Shown one piece after another: positions 8,528 through 15,262 of a stretch of DNA of 15,262 bases. The notes under the pieces are model-generated. The model was not told the DNA's origin, ran no database searches, and saw only the letters and a list, made by a program, of their open reading frames with translations. The DNA comes from Eubacteriales bacterium (lineage in GTDB: Bacteria; Bacillota; Clostridia; Lachnospirales; Lachnospiraceae). Position 1 is the stretch's first letter. Every line of letters begins with the position of its first letter. The position numbers were made by a program, and so were the translations under genes. The stretch is taken from contig JAUNPT010000038.1 of assembly GCA_030536565.1 (NCBI GenBank), positions 1 through 15,262 on the forward strand, in the 5' to 3' direction.

Positions 8528-10684
8528 TTACATCATTTCAAATTCCAGCTCATATTCCAGCGGTTTTTGTCCCATCAGGTTAATACTTCTAATGTCTGGC
8601 TGAGAGCCTCCTGCATATATTTGAAAACTTCCCCTTGGCATAAAACGCTCTCCATTATCATCTACCAGCGAAAATGCAGATTTTGTAAGAGACATTTTAA
8701 CTACCTTTTCTTCCCCTGCTTTTAATGAGACCTTAGTAAATGCTTTGAGCTGTGGGTTAGGTGTATCCATTCCTGGTGCCTTAACATATACCTGCACAGT
8801 TTCAGTACAATCAAATTTTCCCGTATTCTTTACAAGAACAGTAATTTGTGCTGACATATCTTCATTGTTTGTTGAAACCATCATGTTAGAATATTCAAAT
8901 CTGGTGTATGTGAGTCCATAGCCAAATGGATACAATGCTTCATTTTTCATATATCTATAGGTACGATTTTCCATAGAGTAGTCTGTAAAATCAGGTAATT
9001 CCTCCGTTGTCTTATAGAAGGTTACTGGCAGATGCCCCTGTGGACTTACCTTCCCAAATAATATATTTGCAATGGCACGCCCTCCCTGGGCTCCTGGGTA
9101 CCAGCACTGCATTATTGCAGACAGCTTGTCCTCCATACTGCCTACAGTCAATGCACTTCCTGAAAGATACAACAGTATAACCGGTTTGCCACTGTTAACT
9201 GCTGCCTCTACAATCTGCTGCTGTTCTCCAGGCAGATTAAGATTAAGCTTATCACCGCTGGCAAAATCATTTCCTGCGTCACCCTGTTCTCCTTCAATAG
9301 TAGAATCCAGCCCCATACATAAAATTATCACATCACTGGCATGACATACTGCATTAACCTCAGAGATGCGATTGGTTTTCCAGCTCTCTTTATACAGGTG
9401 ACAGCCCTCTGACGTTAACACTCTGCAATTCATTTCATTTTTATCCAGATAATCCTGAATCCCCTCTGTTACAGTATAATACCTTGAAGCTGTTCCCTCA
9501 TAGTTTCCAACTAATGCTGCCCTGCTGTTAGCATTTGGTCCAATAATTCCGATTGTAGTTAATTTTTCAGGATTAAGAGGCAGAATGTTATCTTTATTCT
9601 TTAGTAGAACCATAGTCTTTTCCGATACACGAAGGTTCAGCTTCTGCATTTCCTTAGAATCAACAATGGAAAACGGAATATTATTGTATGGATTTTTTCC
9701 CATATCCGCAGGGTCAACTGTTCCAAGCTTCAGCTTTGTTGTATATAGGTTCGTCACTGCCTCTTTCAATCGTTCTATTGAAATCAATCCATGTTCATAA
9801 GCGCTTGTAAGATACAAAAACATTTTTCCACAGTTCAAATCACAACCATTATTAATTGCCATCGCTGCTGATTCTTCAGGCGTTTTTGTTACATGATGAT
9901 GCTCGTGGAAATCCCTGATTGCAAAACAGTCTGATACCACATGTCCCCTAAATCCCCATTTCTTGCGAAGTACATCAATCAGCATGGTCTTACTTCCACA
10001 ACATGGCTCACCATTGATTCTGTTATATGCTCCCATTACTGTCTCAACTCTGGCTTCCTTTACGCATGCCTCAAATGCTGGCATGTAAGTGTCCTCCAAA
10101 TCCTTTTTTGAAATTCTCGCATCAAATTCATGTCTTAATCCTTCTGGTCCTGAATGTCCCACAAAATGCTTTGCACAGGCCGCCGTTTTTAAGAAATGTT
10201 CATTATGCCCCTGAAGCCCTTCAACATAACGCACACCCAGTCTTGACGTAAGATATGGATCCTCACCATAGGTTTCATGTCCCCTTCCCCATCTCGGATC
10301 TCTGAATATATTTATATTAGGTGCCCACATAGTAAGCCCCTTGTACCTGCCATAATCACTATAATTCTGCTGCATATTAAACTTAGCACGTGCCTCTGTT
10401 GATACAGCATCAGCCACTTGTTCAACCATATCCTCGTCAAATGTTGCTGCAAGTCCAATGGCCTGAGGAAATACTGTTGCAACACCAGCCCTCGCCACTC
10501 CATGAAGGCCTTCATTCCACCAGTCATATCCTTTAATCCCAAGTCTTTCAATTGGTGGTGCAGAATTTACTGTCTGATACACCATCTCCTCTGGTGTCAT
10601 CTGTTCAACTATCCTTTCTGCTTTTTTCCTTATTTCATTGCATAACACTTCATTTTTATTGATATCTTTCTTTACCTTATCCAT
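8528..10684 (-). CDS. glycoside hydrolase family 3 beta-glucosidase/beta-xylosidase
   Basis: A 718-residue GH3 enzyme with the N-terminal barrel (about 30-330), the C-terminal alpha/beta sandwich (about 355-590) and an Fn3-like tail (about 610-700). Family motifs include WWNEGLHGV at 55-63, DPRWGRGHETYGEDPYL at 129-145, AKHFVGHSGPE at 171-181 and VVSDCFAI at 249-256, where D252 is the expected nucleophile. The acid/base is probably E464 or E466 in STIEGEQGD. No signal peptide is present, so it should act in the cytoplasm on imported oligosaccharides. The WWNEGLHGV and SGPE motifs resemble the beta-xylosidase-like branch, but beta-glucosidase is equally possible. The ATG has GGAGG 8 nt upstream. 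A terminator-type hairpin stands just before this ribosome site, so expression may depend on readthrough. Confidence 0.93.
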   Translation of the reverse strand: MDKVKKDINKNEVLCNEIRKKAERIVEQMTPEEMVYQTVNSAPPIERLGIKGYDWWNEGLHGVARAGVATVFPQAIGLAATFDEDMVEQVADAVSTEARAKFNMQQNYSDYGRYKGLTMWAPNINIFRDPRWGRGHETYGEDPYLTSRLGVRYVEGLQGHNEHFLKTAACAKHFVGHSGPEGLRHEFDARISKKDLEDTYMPAFEACVKEARVETVMGAYNRINGEPCCGSKTMLIDVLRKKWGFRGHVVSDCFAIRDFHEHHHVTKTPEESAAMAINNGCDLNCGKMFLYLTSAYEHGLISIERLKEAVTNLYTTKLKLGTVDPADMGKNPYNNIPFSIVDSKEMQKLNLRVSEKTMVLLKNKDNILPLNPEKLTTIGIIGPNANSRAALVGNYEGTASRYYTVTEGIQDYLDKNEMNCRVLTSEGCHLYKESWKTNRISEVNAVCHASDVIILCMGLDSTIEGEQGDAGNDFASGDKLNLNLPGEQQQIVEAAVNSGKPVILLYLSGSALTVGSMEDKLSAIMQCWYPGAQGGRAIANILFGKVSPQGHLPVTFYKTTEELPDFTDYSMENRTYRYMKNEALYPFGYGLTYTRFEYSNMMVSTNNEDMSAQITVLVKNTGKFDCTETVQVYVKAPGMDTPNPQLKAFTKVSLKAGEEKVVKMSLTKSAFSLVDDNGERFMPRGSFQIYAGGSQPDIRSINLMGQKPLEYELEFEMM

Positions 10685-10707
10685 ATTTAAAACCTCCGTT
10701 ATTAATT

Positions 10708-10753
10708 AAAAAAACTCTCACATGTACAAAATTATATACATGCGAGAGTTTTT
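10708..10753 (-). terminator. intrinsic terminator-like hairpin between the MATE and GH3 genes
   Basis: The arms at 10710-10726 and 10737-10753 pair over 17 positions with one A/C mismatch on the plus strand that becomes a G-U pair in minus-strand RNA. The loop is 10 nt. On the minus strand the right arm ends in a run of T, so this is a good terminator for the MATE gene. Because it ends about 13 nt before the GH3 ribosome site, it may also act as a leader attenuator for GH3. Confidence 0.8.
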
Positions 10754-10777
10754 CTTCAAGAAATCCCAATATTATGT

Positions 10778-10815
10778 TTTTGCAAAACTATATCCCTGCT
10801 TACTTAGACGCTTAA
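10778..10815 (-). promoter_or_regulatory. weak candidate promoter and palindrome upstream of the GH3 gene
   Basis: On the minus strand TTAAGC (10810-10815, overlapping the MATE stop) and TATAGT (10787-10792) are spaced by 17 nt. The -10 box matches 5/6 and the -35 box 3/6. A 10-bp palindrome TTTTGCAAAA (10778-10787) falls near the expected start point and could be an operator. Any transcript from here must pass the hairpin at 10708-10753 before reaching GH3. The call rests on pattern only. Confidence 0.25.
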
Positions 10816-12200
10816 TGCTGTACTCCTTTTTCTTTCCCCACTATAGTTTTCCTATATATCACCACAAAACAGATTACATGTGCTGTGAATGTCACTACCC
10901 ATGTAATCGGATATGACACATATACTGTTGTTATCTTGTGAAATTCCGGTATCTGAAATACAGTTGCAATCCACAAAAGCCTCAATCCACAGGCTCCCAG
11001 CAATGACACTATCATTGGCATAACAGAATACCCTAAGCCTCGAAGTGCTCCTACCATTACGTCCATCATACCGCAGGTAAAATATATTGAGCATATAATT
11101 CCTATTCTCTCCACTCCGGCAGCTATTACCTCAGGATCTGATGAATATATGGACAAAAGCGGATTTCCAAAAAGGACTGCCATATTTCCCAGCACAAAGC
11201 CTACCATAATAACTGCTGCCTGACCTGACAAAAGAATCTTTAAAATCCTGTCGTAGCGTTTAGCTCCTACATTCTGGCTTGTAAATGATATTGTCGCCTG
11301 ATAGAAAGCATTCATTGAAATATAAACAAAGCCTTCAATGCTCATAGCAGCCGAATTTCCTGCAACCACTATATCTCCAAAACCATTGACAGCTGACTGA
11401 ATAATAACATTAGAGAGTGAGAACAGCATTCCCTGAAAACCTGCTGGAAGTCCAACTCTTACAATATCCATAAAATCCTGTTTTACAATCCTTAGCTTCT
11501 TAACTTCAAGCTTTAATGCCCCAGTCTCTTTAAGCAGACATCTTATAATAAGACCAGCAGATATAAACTGTGAAATTGCCGTTGCAATTGCAACTCCTGC
11601 AACCCCCATCGAAAAGCCTGCAACAAATATGACATTTAAAACCACATTAATTACACCCGCTGCCAGCAAATAATACAGCGGCCTTTTTGTATCCCCCGTT
11701 GCACGTAATATAGCACTTCCAAAATTGTAAATCATAGTTCCTGTCATTCCAAGGAAATACAGCCTGATATACAAAACTGCCTGATTCAGTACATTTTCTG
11801 GTGTCTGCATAAGCACCAGTATTCCTTTGGCAAACAAAAAGCCGATTATAGTAAGTATTATTCCACTATAAATGCTAAGAAGCATTGAGGTATGAATGGA
11901 GCGGCTTAGACGCTCCTGCTTCTTTGCCCCATAATATCTTGCAGTAAGGACATTAGTACCGATTGATAATCCAATAAACAGGTTAGTCAGCAGATTAATT
12001 AATGATGAATTAGCACCAACTGCTGCGAGTGCCGTATGTCCTGCAAACTGCCCCACGACCACAACATCTGCTGCATTAAACAATAGCTGTAAAACACCTG
12101 AACACATAATCGGAAATGTAAACATTAACATTTTCCTAAAGATAGGGCCGCTGCACATATCCATTTCATAATTTTTCTTTTTAACTTCAGTGTATTTCAT
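10812..12200 (-). CDS. MATE family efflux transporter
   Basis: A 462-residue membrane protein with the two repeated MatE halves (about 20-180 and 245-405) and the twelve-helix pattern of the family, which exports cationic drugs, flavonoids or metabolites using Na+ or H+ gradients. The N-terminal segment PIFRKMLMFTFPIM followed by FNAADVVVVGQFAG at ~41-54 is characteristic of the DinF/NorM-like MATE proteins common in Clostridia. The ATG is preceded by CGGAG at about 8 nt. A promoter, an 18-codon leader peptide and a terminator-like hairpin lie upstream, which suggests inducible expression, perhaps by a translation-inhibiting compound. A terminator follows the stop. The substrate is unknown. 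Confidence 0.93.
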   Translation of the reverse strand: MKYTEVKKKNYEMDMCSGPIFRKMLMFTFPIMCSGVLQLLFNAADVVVVGQFAGHTALAAVGANSSLINLLTNLFIGLSIGTNVLTARYYGAKKQERLSRSIHTSMLLSIYSGIILTIIGFLFAKGILVLMQTPENVLNQAVLYIRLYFLGMTGTMIYNFGSAILRATGDTKRPLYYLLAAGVINVVLNVIFVAGFSMGVAGVAIATAISQFISAGLIIRCLLKETGALKLEVKKLRIVKQDFMDIVRVGLPAGFQGMLFSLSNVIIQSAVNGFGDIVVAGNSAAMSIEGFVYISMNAFYQATISFTSQNVGAKRYDRILKILLSGQAAVIMVGFVLGNMAVLFGNPLLSIYSSDPEVIAAGVERIGIICSIYFTCGMMDVMVGALRGLGYSVMPMIVSLLGACGLRLLWIATVFQIPEFHKITTVYVSYPITWVVTFTAHVICFVVIYRKTIVGKEKGVQH

Positions 12201-12234
12201 AATTATTTCTCCGTAGCTAACGCATAATTTGATT

Positions 12235-12291
12235 TCATAGAAAAAGAACCATATATACTGGCAGACAAACTATATCTTTGTCTTTCCGCAT
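12235..12291 (-). CDS. 18-residue leader peptide upstream of the MATE gene
   Basis: A short frame reads MRKDKDIVCLPVYMVLFL and stops at TGA (12235-12237). It has its own strong ribosome site, AAGGAG at 12298-12303, 6 nt before the ATG. The frame lies wholly within the hairpin at 12241-12303: its ribosome site and start codon are in the 5' arm and its last codons are in the 3' arm and T-run. This is the layout of leader peptides whose translation controls a terminator. The peptide has a charged head and a hydrophobic end. I do not recognise it as a known leader; its role is inferred from position and structure. Confidence 0.6.
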   Translation of the reverse strand: MRKDKDIVCLPVYMVLFL

Positions 12292-12303
12292 ATCTGGCTC
12301 CTT
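12241..12303 (-). terminator. long terminator/attenuator hairpin in the MATE leader
   Basis: In minus-strand RNA about 24 base pairs can form: 12303-12295 with 12243-12251, 12293-12288 with 12253-12258, 12287-12286 with 12260-12261, and 12283-12277 with 12263-12269. The loop is GAUAUAG (12270-12276). There is one G/A mismatch, one bulged A and one small internal loop. Five U residues (12241-12245) complete the terminator, although some also pair in the full stem. It starts within a few nt of the predicted transcript start. It may also stop transcripts arriving from the upstream gene at 12388-13074. Confidence 0.7.
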
Positions 12304-12314
12304 CCGTATTTTTT

Positions 12315-12343
12315 ATCATAAACCTTTTATCAATTTTTTGCAA
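12315..12343 (-). promoter_or_regulatory. sigma-70/SigA type promoter of the MATE leader
   Basis: On the minus strand TTGCAA (12338-12343) and TATGAT (12315-12320) are separated by exactly 17 nt. They match the consensus boxes at 4/6 and 5/6. The predicted transcription start, near 12308, is only a few nt before the leader ribosome site. The placement just upstream of the leader peptide and hairpin supports the call. Confidence 0.65.
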
Positions 12344-12387
12344 CAATGCTTTTAAATAATCCCTGAAATCTTCCTTTACCTGTAAAC

Positions 12388-13074
12388 CTATGCTGTTACA
12401 TCCATAACCGAAATCACCTGACTATCCTCCGAAAAATAAAATTCTTCTATTTTGTTTATTCCATCTTCTGTTTCTACATCATGTTCTGTTTCTTTGTCAC
12501 AATTTTTATTCATCTTTTTTAAATCTTCATCTTTTTGGGGAAGCGCTGCATATGTATCCGATTCCTTAAATTCCTTCATCACATCATTGTAAGCGGCAAT
12601 AAGCTGCTTAGCAGCCGGATCCTTATCACTCACATTAGATAGTGCCTGCTCATACACCTCTTGTGCTTCTTCCTTTGAATTACAATGCTTAAGATTTTCT
12701 TCGAGAGCTTTTCTTTGCATCTGAATACGAATTACCAACGGATATAAATCAGGCATATTAATTTGTACATACCGCATTTCCTCAGCTGTAAGCTCCTTCC
12801 CAGCTTCAATTTTAGCCCTGATTTTTCTCTCGTATCTTCTTTTCTGTTCATCAGTCATTCCATTTGAAGGGTCAAAAAAATGTTTTATCTGCTCTCTCAT
12901 GTTGTATGAGAATTTTTTTACCTGTTCGTCTGCTGATAACATATTTGACCTAGTATCTATATCTGGCTTATCACTAAACTGACGGTTTATTGAAGCTGTG
13001 ATTTTCTCAGCTGCTGTACTTTTCAACTGATTATTTAATTTGTTTCCTTTATATATCAACTGTGCAGCACTCAT
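12388..13074 (-). CDS. uncharacterised charged, helical protein
   Basis: I do not recognise this 228-residue protein. It has no signal peptide or membrane segment. Residues 45-180 are rich in Lys, Glu, Gln and Arg and look almost entirely helical, with a DEQKRRYERKIRAKIEAG segment at 75-92, LTAEEMRYVQINMPDLY at 95-111, and a SKEEAQEVYEQAL segment at 133-145. The tail (181-228) is acidic and low in complexity. I chose the ATG at 13074 because AAGGAG lies about 5 nt upstream; the frame can be extended eight codons to a TTG without a ribosome site. It appears to be a single-gene unit, with a candidate promoter at 13173-13201 and the MATE leader hairpin downstream. Nothing in the sequence assigns a function. 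Confidence 0.75.
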   Translation of the reverse strand: MSAAQLIYKGNKLNNQLKSTAAEKITASINRQFSDKPDIDTRSNMLSADEQVKKFSYNMREQIKHFFDPSNGMTDEQKRRYERKIRAKIEAGKELTAEEMRYVQINMPDLYPLVIRIQMQRKALEENLKHCNSKEEAQEVYEQALSNVSDKDPAAKQLIAAYNDVMKEFKESDTYAALPQKDEDLKKMNKNCDKETEHDVETEDGINKIEEFYFSEDSQVISVMDVTA

Positions 13075-13159
13075 ATTTTCTCCTTTCGCCACATACAATT
13101 TCTAAACATTTGCCCCTACTCTTAATTTATCGACAATTATTCTAAGTATTTTAATATAA

Positions 13160-13267
13160 AACCTATTGACATATTATAAAATCACACCAACAGGGATTGA
13201 AAAACTTTCTTTCTACAGAGCGGAATGGGAAGACTACAAGATAAAAATTGAAGCAGAATTCAGGTAA
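13160..13267 (+). pseudogene. relic of a PadR-like transcriptional regulator C-terminus
   Basis: A plus-strand frame with no start codon runs from an in-frame stop (13157-13159) to TAA at 13265-13267. It encodes about 35 residues, including TYYKITPTGIEKLSFYRAEW followed by a charged helix. The pattern, YYxIT-x-x-G then an aromatic-rich EW-x-x-YK helix, resembles the end of PadR-family winged-helix regulators, where the beta wing leads into the C-terminal helix. The DNA-binding N-terminal part is missing. It is the only plus-strand coding trace in the window and probably marks a deletion or insertion scar. The family assignment is from motif memory alone. Confidence 0.4.
13173..13201 (-). promoter_or_regulatory. 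candidate promoter of the uncharacterised helical protein gene
   Basis: On the minus strand TTCAAT (13196-13201) and a perfect TATAAT (13173-13178) are 17 nt apart. The -35 box is weak (3/6). The leader to the ATG at 13074 would be about 90 nt. The boxes overlap the PadR-like relic on the other strand. Confidence 0.35.
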
Positions 13268-13281
13268 TCCAAAAGCTTTAT

Positions 13282-13322
13282 AAAAGGGTCTGTCGCACCA
13301 AGAAAATTAGTGCGACAGACCC
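13282..13322 (-). terminator. perfect 13-bp hairpin terminator after the alpha/beta hydrolase gene
   Basis: The arms GGGTCTGTCGCAC (13286-13298) and its exact complement (13310-13322) flank an 11-nt loop. On the minus strand the hairpin is followed by TTTT (13282-13285); the plus strand has no T-run, so termination is for the minus-strand hydrolase gene, whose stop is 25 nt upstream. Confidence 0.8.
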
Positions 13323-13346
13323 GCATGGATTGCTCACAAAATGAAT

Positions 13347-14291
13347 TTATTCATTCCCTGAGATTTTCACGTCCTGCCAGTTTTCGTCAGAAGGAAGTTC
13401 TGCATTTTCTCCAAAGAAAGCCTTTCCAGCTTCAGCATCGCCTTTCAGCCAGTACATAAACCATGCTGTTACATAACCGTCTCCATAGTAGAGCATTTCG
13501 CCATGGTCACCTGCTGTTCTTCTTGCAAGTACCTTTGGCACTTCATTGGAAATGCTGTCATAAACCTTCTGGATTCCCTCAAGAGAAGCTACTGAAGCGT
13601 CAAAATTTCCCATAGAACTTAGCAGCATTGTTGGTGTTTTAATAAGAGCAGGATCTGCTTCCCACTGAAAATCATTATTTGCACTATATGGTGCAGAACT
13701 TAGGATAACTGAAGCCTTATAGCTGCTTTTATGTTTCTGGTCTGTGATTGCATTTACAACACCATATCCGCCTTGCGAATGTCCTGTAATTCCGATATTA
13801 TCAACATCAACCTTTCCAAACAATACATTGTTCTTGTCCATATATTTACCTTCGAGTTCATTCAGCATTTCAAGCATACGCACAGACATTTCTGCGGAAA
13901 AACCATTCCAAGCATTTTCTTCTTCAGTAGCTACAGTGATAAATCCCCATGAAGCCATGTGTTTTTGTAGAGCCTGATACTTTGAGCCCTTTACACCTGT
14001 TCCATTCACAAAAATAACAACAGGAAGCCTGCCTTTCATTTCCACAATGTCAGACGGATAGTAGATTTCATACTTTCCAAAGGACATAAGCGCACCATAC
14101 TCAATATAACTTACATCATGTGAACCCATTGCCAAGTATTTTGCCTCAAGCTCTGCTCCGGTCGATACCTTTTTTATGTAATCCTCTGGAACACTCTGCA
14201 TCTTTGATAATGCATTTCCACAGCCCTTCAGCAATAACATGCAGACAAAGATTACAATCAGAACAATTGCAATTATTTTCCACCAGTTCAT
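13347..14291 (-). CDS. membrane-anchored alpha/beta hydrolase (dienelactone/chlorophyllase-like esterase)
   Basis: A 314-residue protein with one N-terminal membrane segment (about 5-22) followed by an alpha/beta hydrolase domain that should lie outside the cell. IFVNGTG at 93-99 is the oxyanion-side strand and loop. GHSQGG at 170-175 gives the nucleophile S172, H263 in GDHGEM is the likely catalytic histidine, and D231 (GNFDAS) is the likely acid. The layout resembles secreted esterases of the chlorophyllase/dienelactone hydrolase group. A KGCG after the membrane segment is a poor lipobox. I chose the ATG at 14291 because AAGGAG lies 9 nt upstream; the ATG at 14312, seven codons earlier, has only a weak distant site and is the alternative. 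It follows the other hydrolase gene closely. The substrate, perhaps an ester in plant polymer or lipid, is not readable. Confidence 0.85.
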   Translation of the reverse strand: MNWWKIIAIVLIVIFVCMLLLKGCGNALSKMQSVPEDYIKKVSTGAELEAKYLAMGSHDVSYIEYGALMSFGKYEIYYPSDIVEMKGRLPVVIFVNGTGVKGSKYQALQKHMASWGFITVATEEENAWNGFSAEMSVRMLEMLNELEGKYMDKNNVLFGKVDVDNIGITGHSQGGYGVVNAITDQKHKSSYKASVILSSAPYSANNDFQWEADPALIKTPTMLLSSMGNFDASVASLEGIQKVYDSISNEVPKVLARRTAGDHGEMLYYGDGYVTAWFMYWLKGDAEAGKAFFGENAELPSDENWQDVKISGNE

Positions 14292-14329
14292 CTTTAATTT
14301 CTCCTTTTTCATAAGTTAAATTACCTTTC

Positions 14330-15262
14330 TTAATGAGCCATATACTTTTCCAGATAATCTAAAATCGCCTCGCTGTACTTAATCATCTGCTTATTGTCAT
14401 TCTGCAGTCCATGTCCTGAATGTTCAAATACAATATAATCGTGTGGAACATTATATTTTGTCAGCTTTTCGTCAAGTCTTACAGAACCCTCATATGGCTG
14501 GAAGGTATCGTACTTTCCATAAGCCATAAGTGTCGGTACCGTATTTTTATTCACCCAGTAAAGAGCAGATGTGTCTTTCACAAGCTCATCATATTCACTT
14601 ATTCCGAACATATCAACTGTGATTGATTTGCCTGTCATCTGGCTGAAAAGTCCTGCGGCTGCCTCTTTGTTCTGGTCAAAGCCATAGTTTTTCCAATCCT
14701 CAGGATAAAAGCTTGAAGGACCTACGCCTTCAAATACCATTCTCACAGGGACAGGAGATGTATCTGCATCACGATAAGCATAGATAAGAGCTAAGCAGCC
14801 TCCTGCAGAGCCACCTGACATTGCCATTCTGTCAATATTGTATCCAAGCTTTTTTGCTTCTTCTATCACATAAGGAATACTATCTTTAATCTCCATAGAC
14901 TGCGTATAAATGTTTGCGTCGGGATTTTCTTCATTGAACAGTGTGTAGTTAATGCCTGCTGTTACATACCCCAAAGAACAGAGCCACTGTAGCATTCTCG
15001 CATCGTCAGCTTTATCTCCGCTTGTAAAACCACCTGCATGTAAGTAAACTATAAGCCCATAGGTTTCCTTGGTATTGTCAGCAGGAACATACAAATCAAA
15101 TTTATTTGCCGGTTTATTTCCATAAGATAAATCAGTGTAGGTCTTGCCTATTTTATCATTCCATTTCACCGTATATTTTTTCATTTTTGGTGACACATAG
15201 GTCATTTTAAAAACAGCAGAACCTGCAAATGAAATAATAAATGCGAGAATGCATATAAATAC
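14330..15262 (-). CDS. alpha/beta hydrolase fold-3 esterase/lipase with N-terminal membrane segment (5' end cut by window edge)
   Basis: The first ATG in the window is at 15205, but the frame stays open for 19 more codons to the edge. These encode a hydrophobic stretch (VFICILAFIISFAGSAVF) that looks like a signal or membrane anchor, and the 15205 ATG has no ribosome site. The true start is therefore outside the window. Counting from the 15205 Met, the domain has LHAGGF at 55-60 (oxyanion hole, like HGGG of the HSL family), MSGGSAGG at 129-136 with nucleophile S133, D233 (YGKYDTF) and H265 (HSGHGL). All triad residues are present. It is likely an exported or surface carboxylesterase, possibly deacylating carbohydrate. 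Its stop lies 17-38 nt before the second hydrolase, so the two probably form one transcript. Confidence 0.85.
   Translation of the reverse strand, partial: VFICILAFIISFAGSAVFKMTYVSPKMKKYTVKWNDKIGKTYTDLSYGNKPANKFDLYVPADNTKETYGLIVYLHAGGFTSGDKADDARMLQWLCSLGYVTAGINYTLFNEENPDANIYTQSMEIKDSIPYVIEEAKKLGYNIDRMAMSGGSAGGCLALIYAYRDADTSPVPVRMVFEGVGPSSFYPEDWKNYGFDQNKEAAAGLFSQMTGKSITVDMFGISEYDELVKDTSALYWVNKNTVPTLMAYGKYDTFQPYEGSVRLDEKLTKYNVPHDYIVFEHSGHGLQNDNKQMIKYSEAILDYLEKYMAH

Noticed and set aside
10721..10744. Seven-codon ATG frame (MYIILYM) inside the hairpin loop before GH3, minus strand
   Set aside because: It has no ribosome site, and the frame is just the palindromic hairpin sequence, so a leader peptide is not supported there.
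10852..11094. Minus-strand 80-residue frame in another phase within the MATE gene
   Set aside because: The MATE frame covers it fully with family-consistent sequence; the alternative frame is a shadow.
13166..13171. Perfect TTGACA on the plus strand
   Set aside because: No -10 box lies 16-18 nt downstream and no plus-strand gene follows; it is more likely part of the PadR-like relic.

Overview
The window is about 15.3 kb of AT-rich DNA with every intact gene on the minus strand. The codon bias, strong AGGAGG-type ribosome sites, low GC and the protein families suggest an anaerobic Clostridia species, probably a fermentative, fibre-using gut or rumen Lachnospiraceae. This assignment is inference from general character; no marker gene is present. 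Both window edges cut a gene.

Reading in the direction of transcription (high to low coordinates): two alpha/beta hydrolases with N-terminal membrane segments lie in tandem (14330-15262, cut at the edge, and 13347-14291), closed by a perfect 13-bp hairpin terminator. A 272-bp gap follows, with a short plus-strand relic that resembles the C-terminus of a PadR-type regulator. Next is an unrecognised 228-residue charged, helical protein (12388-13074). Then comes a MATE-family efflux pump (10812-12200). Its own promoter drives a leader RNA holding an 18-codon leader peptide inside a long terminator-like hairpin, a layout typical of ribosome-mediated attenuation. This leader is the most interesting element seen here.

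Downstream is a cytoplasmic family-3 glycoside hydrolase (8528-10684), with another terminator-type hairpin immediately before its ribosome site. A perfect 10-bp palindrome of GntR-operator type precedes a run of closely spaced genes that look cotranscribed: ABC exporter (6718-8463), TtcA-like PP-loop tRNA thiolation enzyme (5786-6721, ATGA overlap), formate/nitrite channel (4959-5720), FAD-dependent dehydrogenase with a cysteine cluster (3540-4913), YqhD/BDH-type iron-containing alcohol dehydrogenase (2335-3513), and a large c-di-GMP phosphodiesterase with a degenerate GGDEF domain (1-2305, cut at the edge).

The functional theme is sugar release by GH3, fermentative redox and formate handling (alcohol dehydrogenase, FNT channel, flavoprotein), efflux (MATE, ABC) and second-messenger turnover. 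No tRNA, rRNA, CRISPR array, insertion sequence or complete mobile element was found. There is no stretch over 300 bp without a gene.
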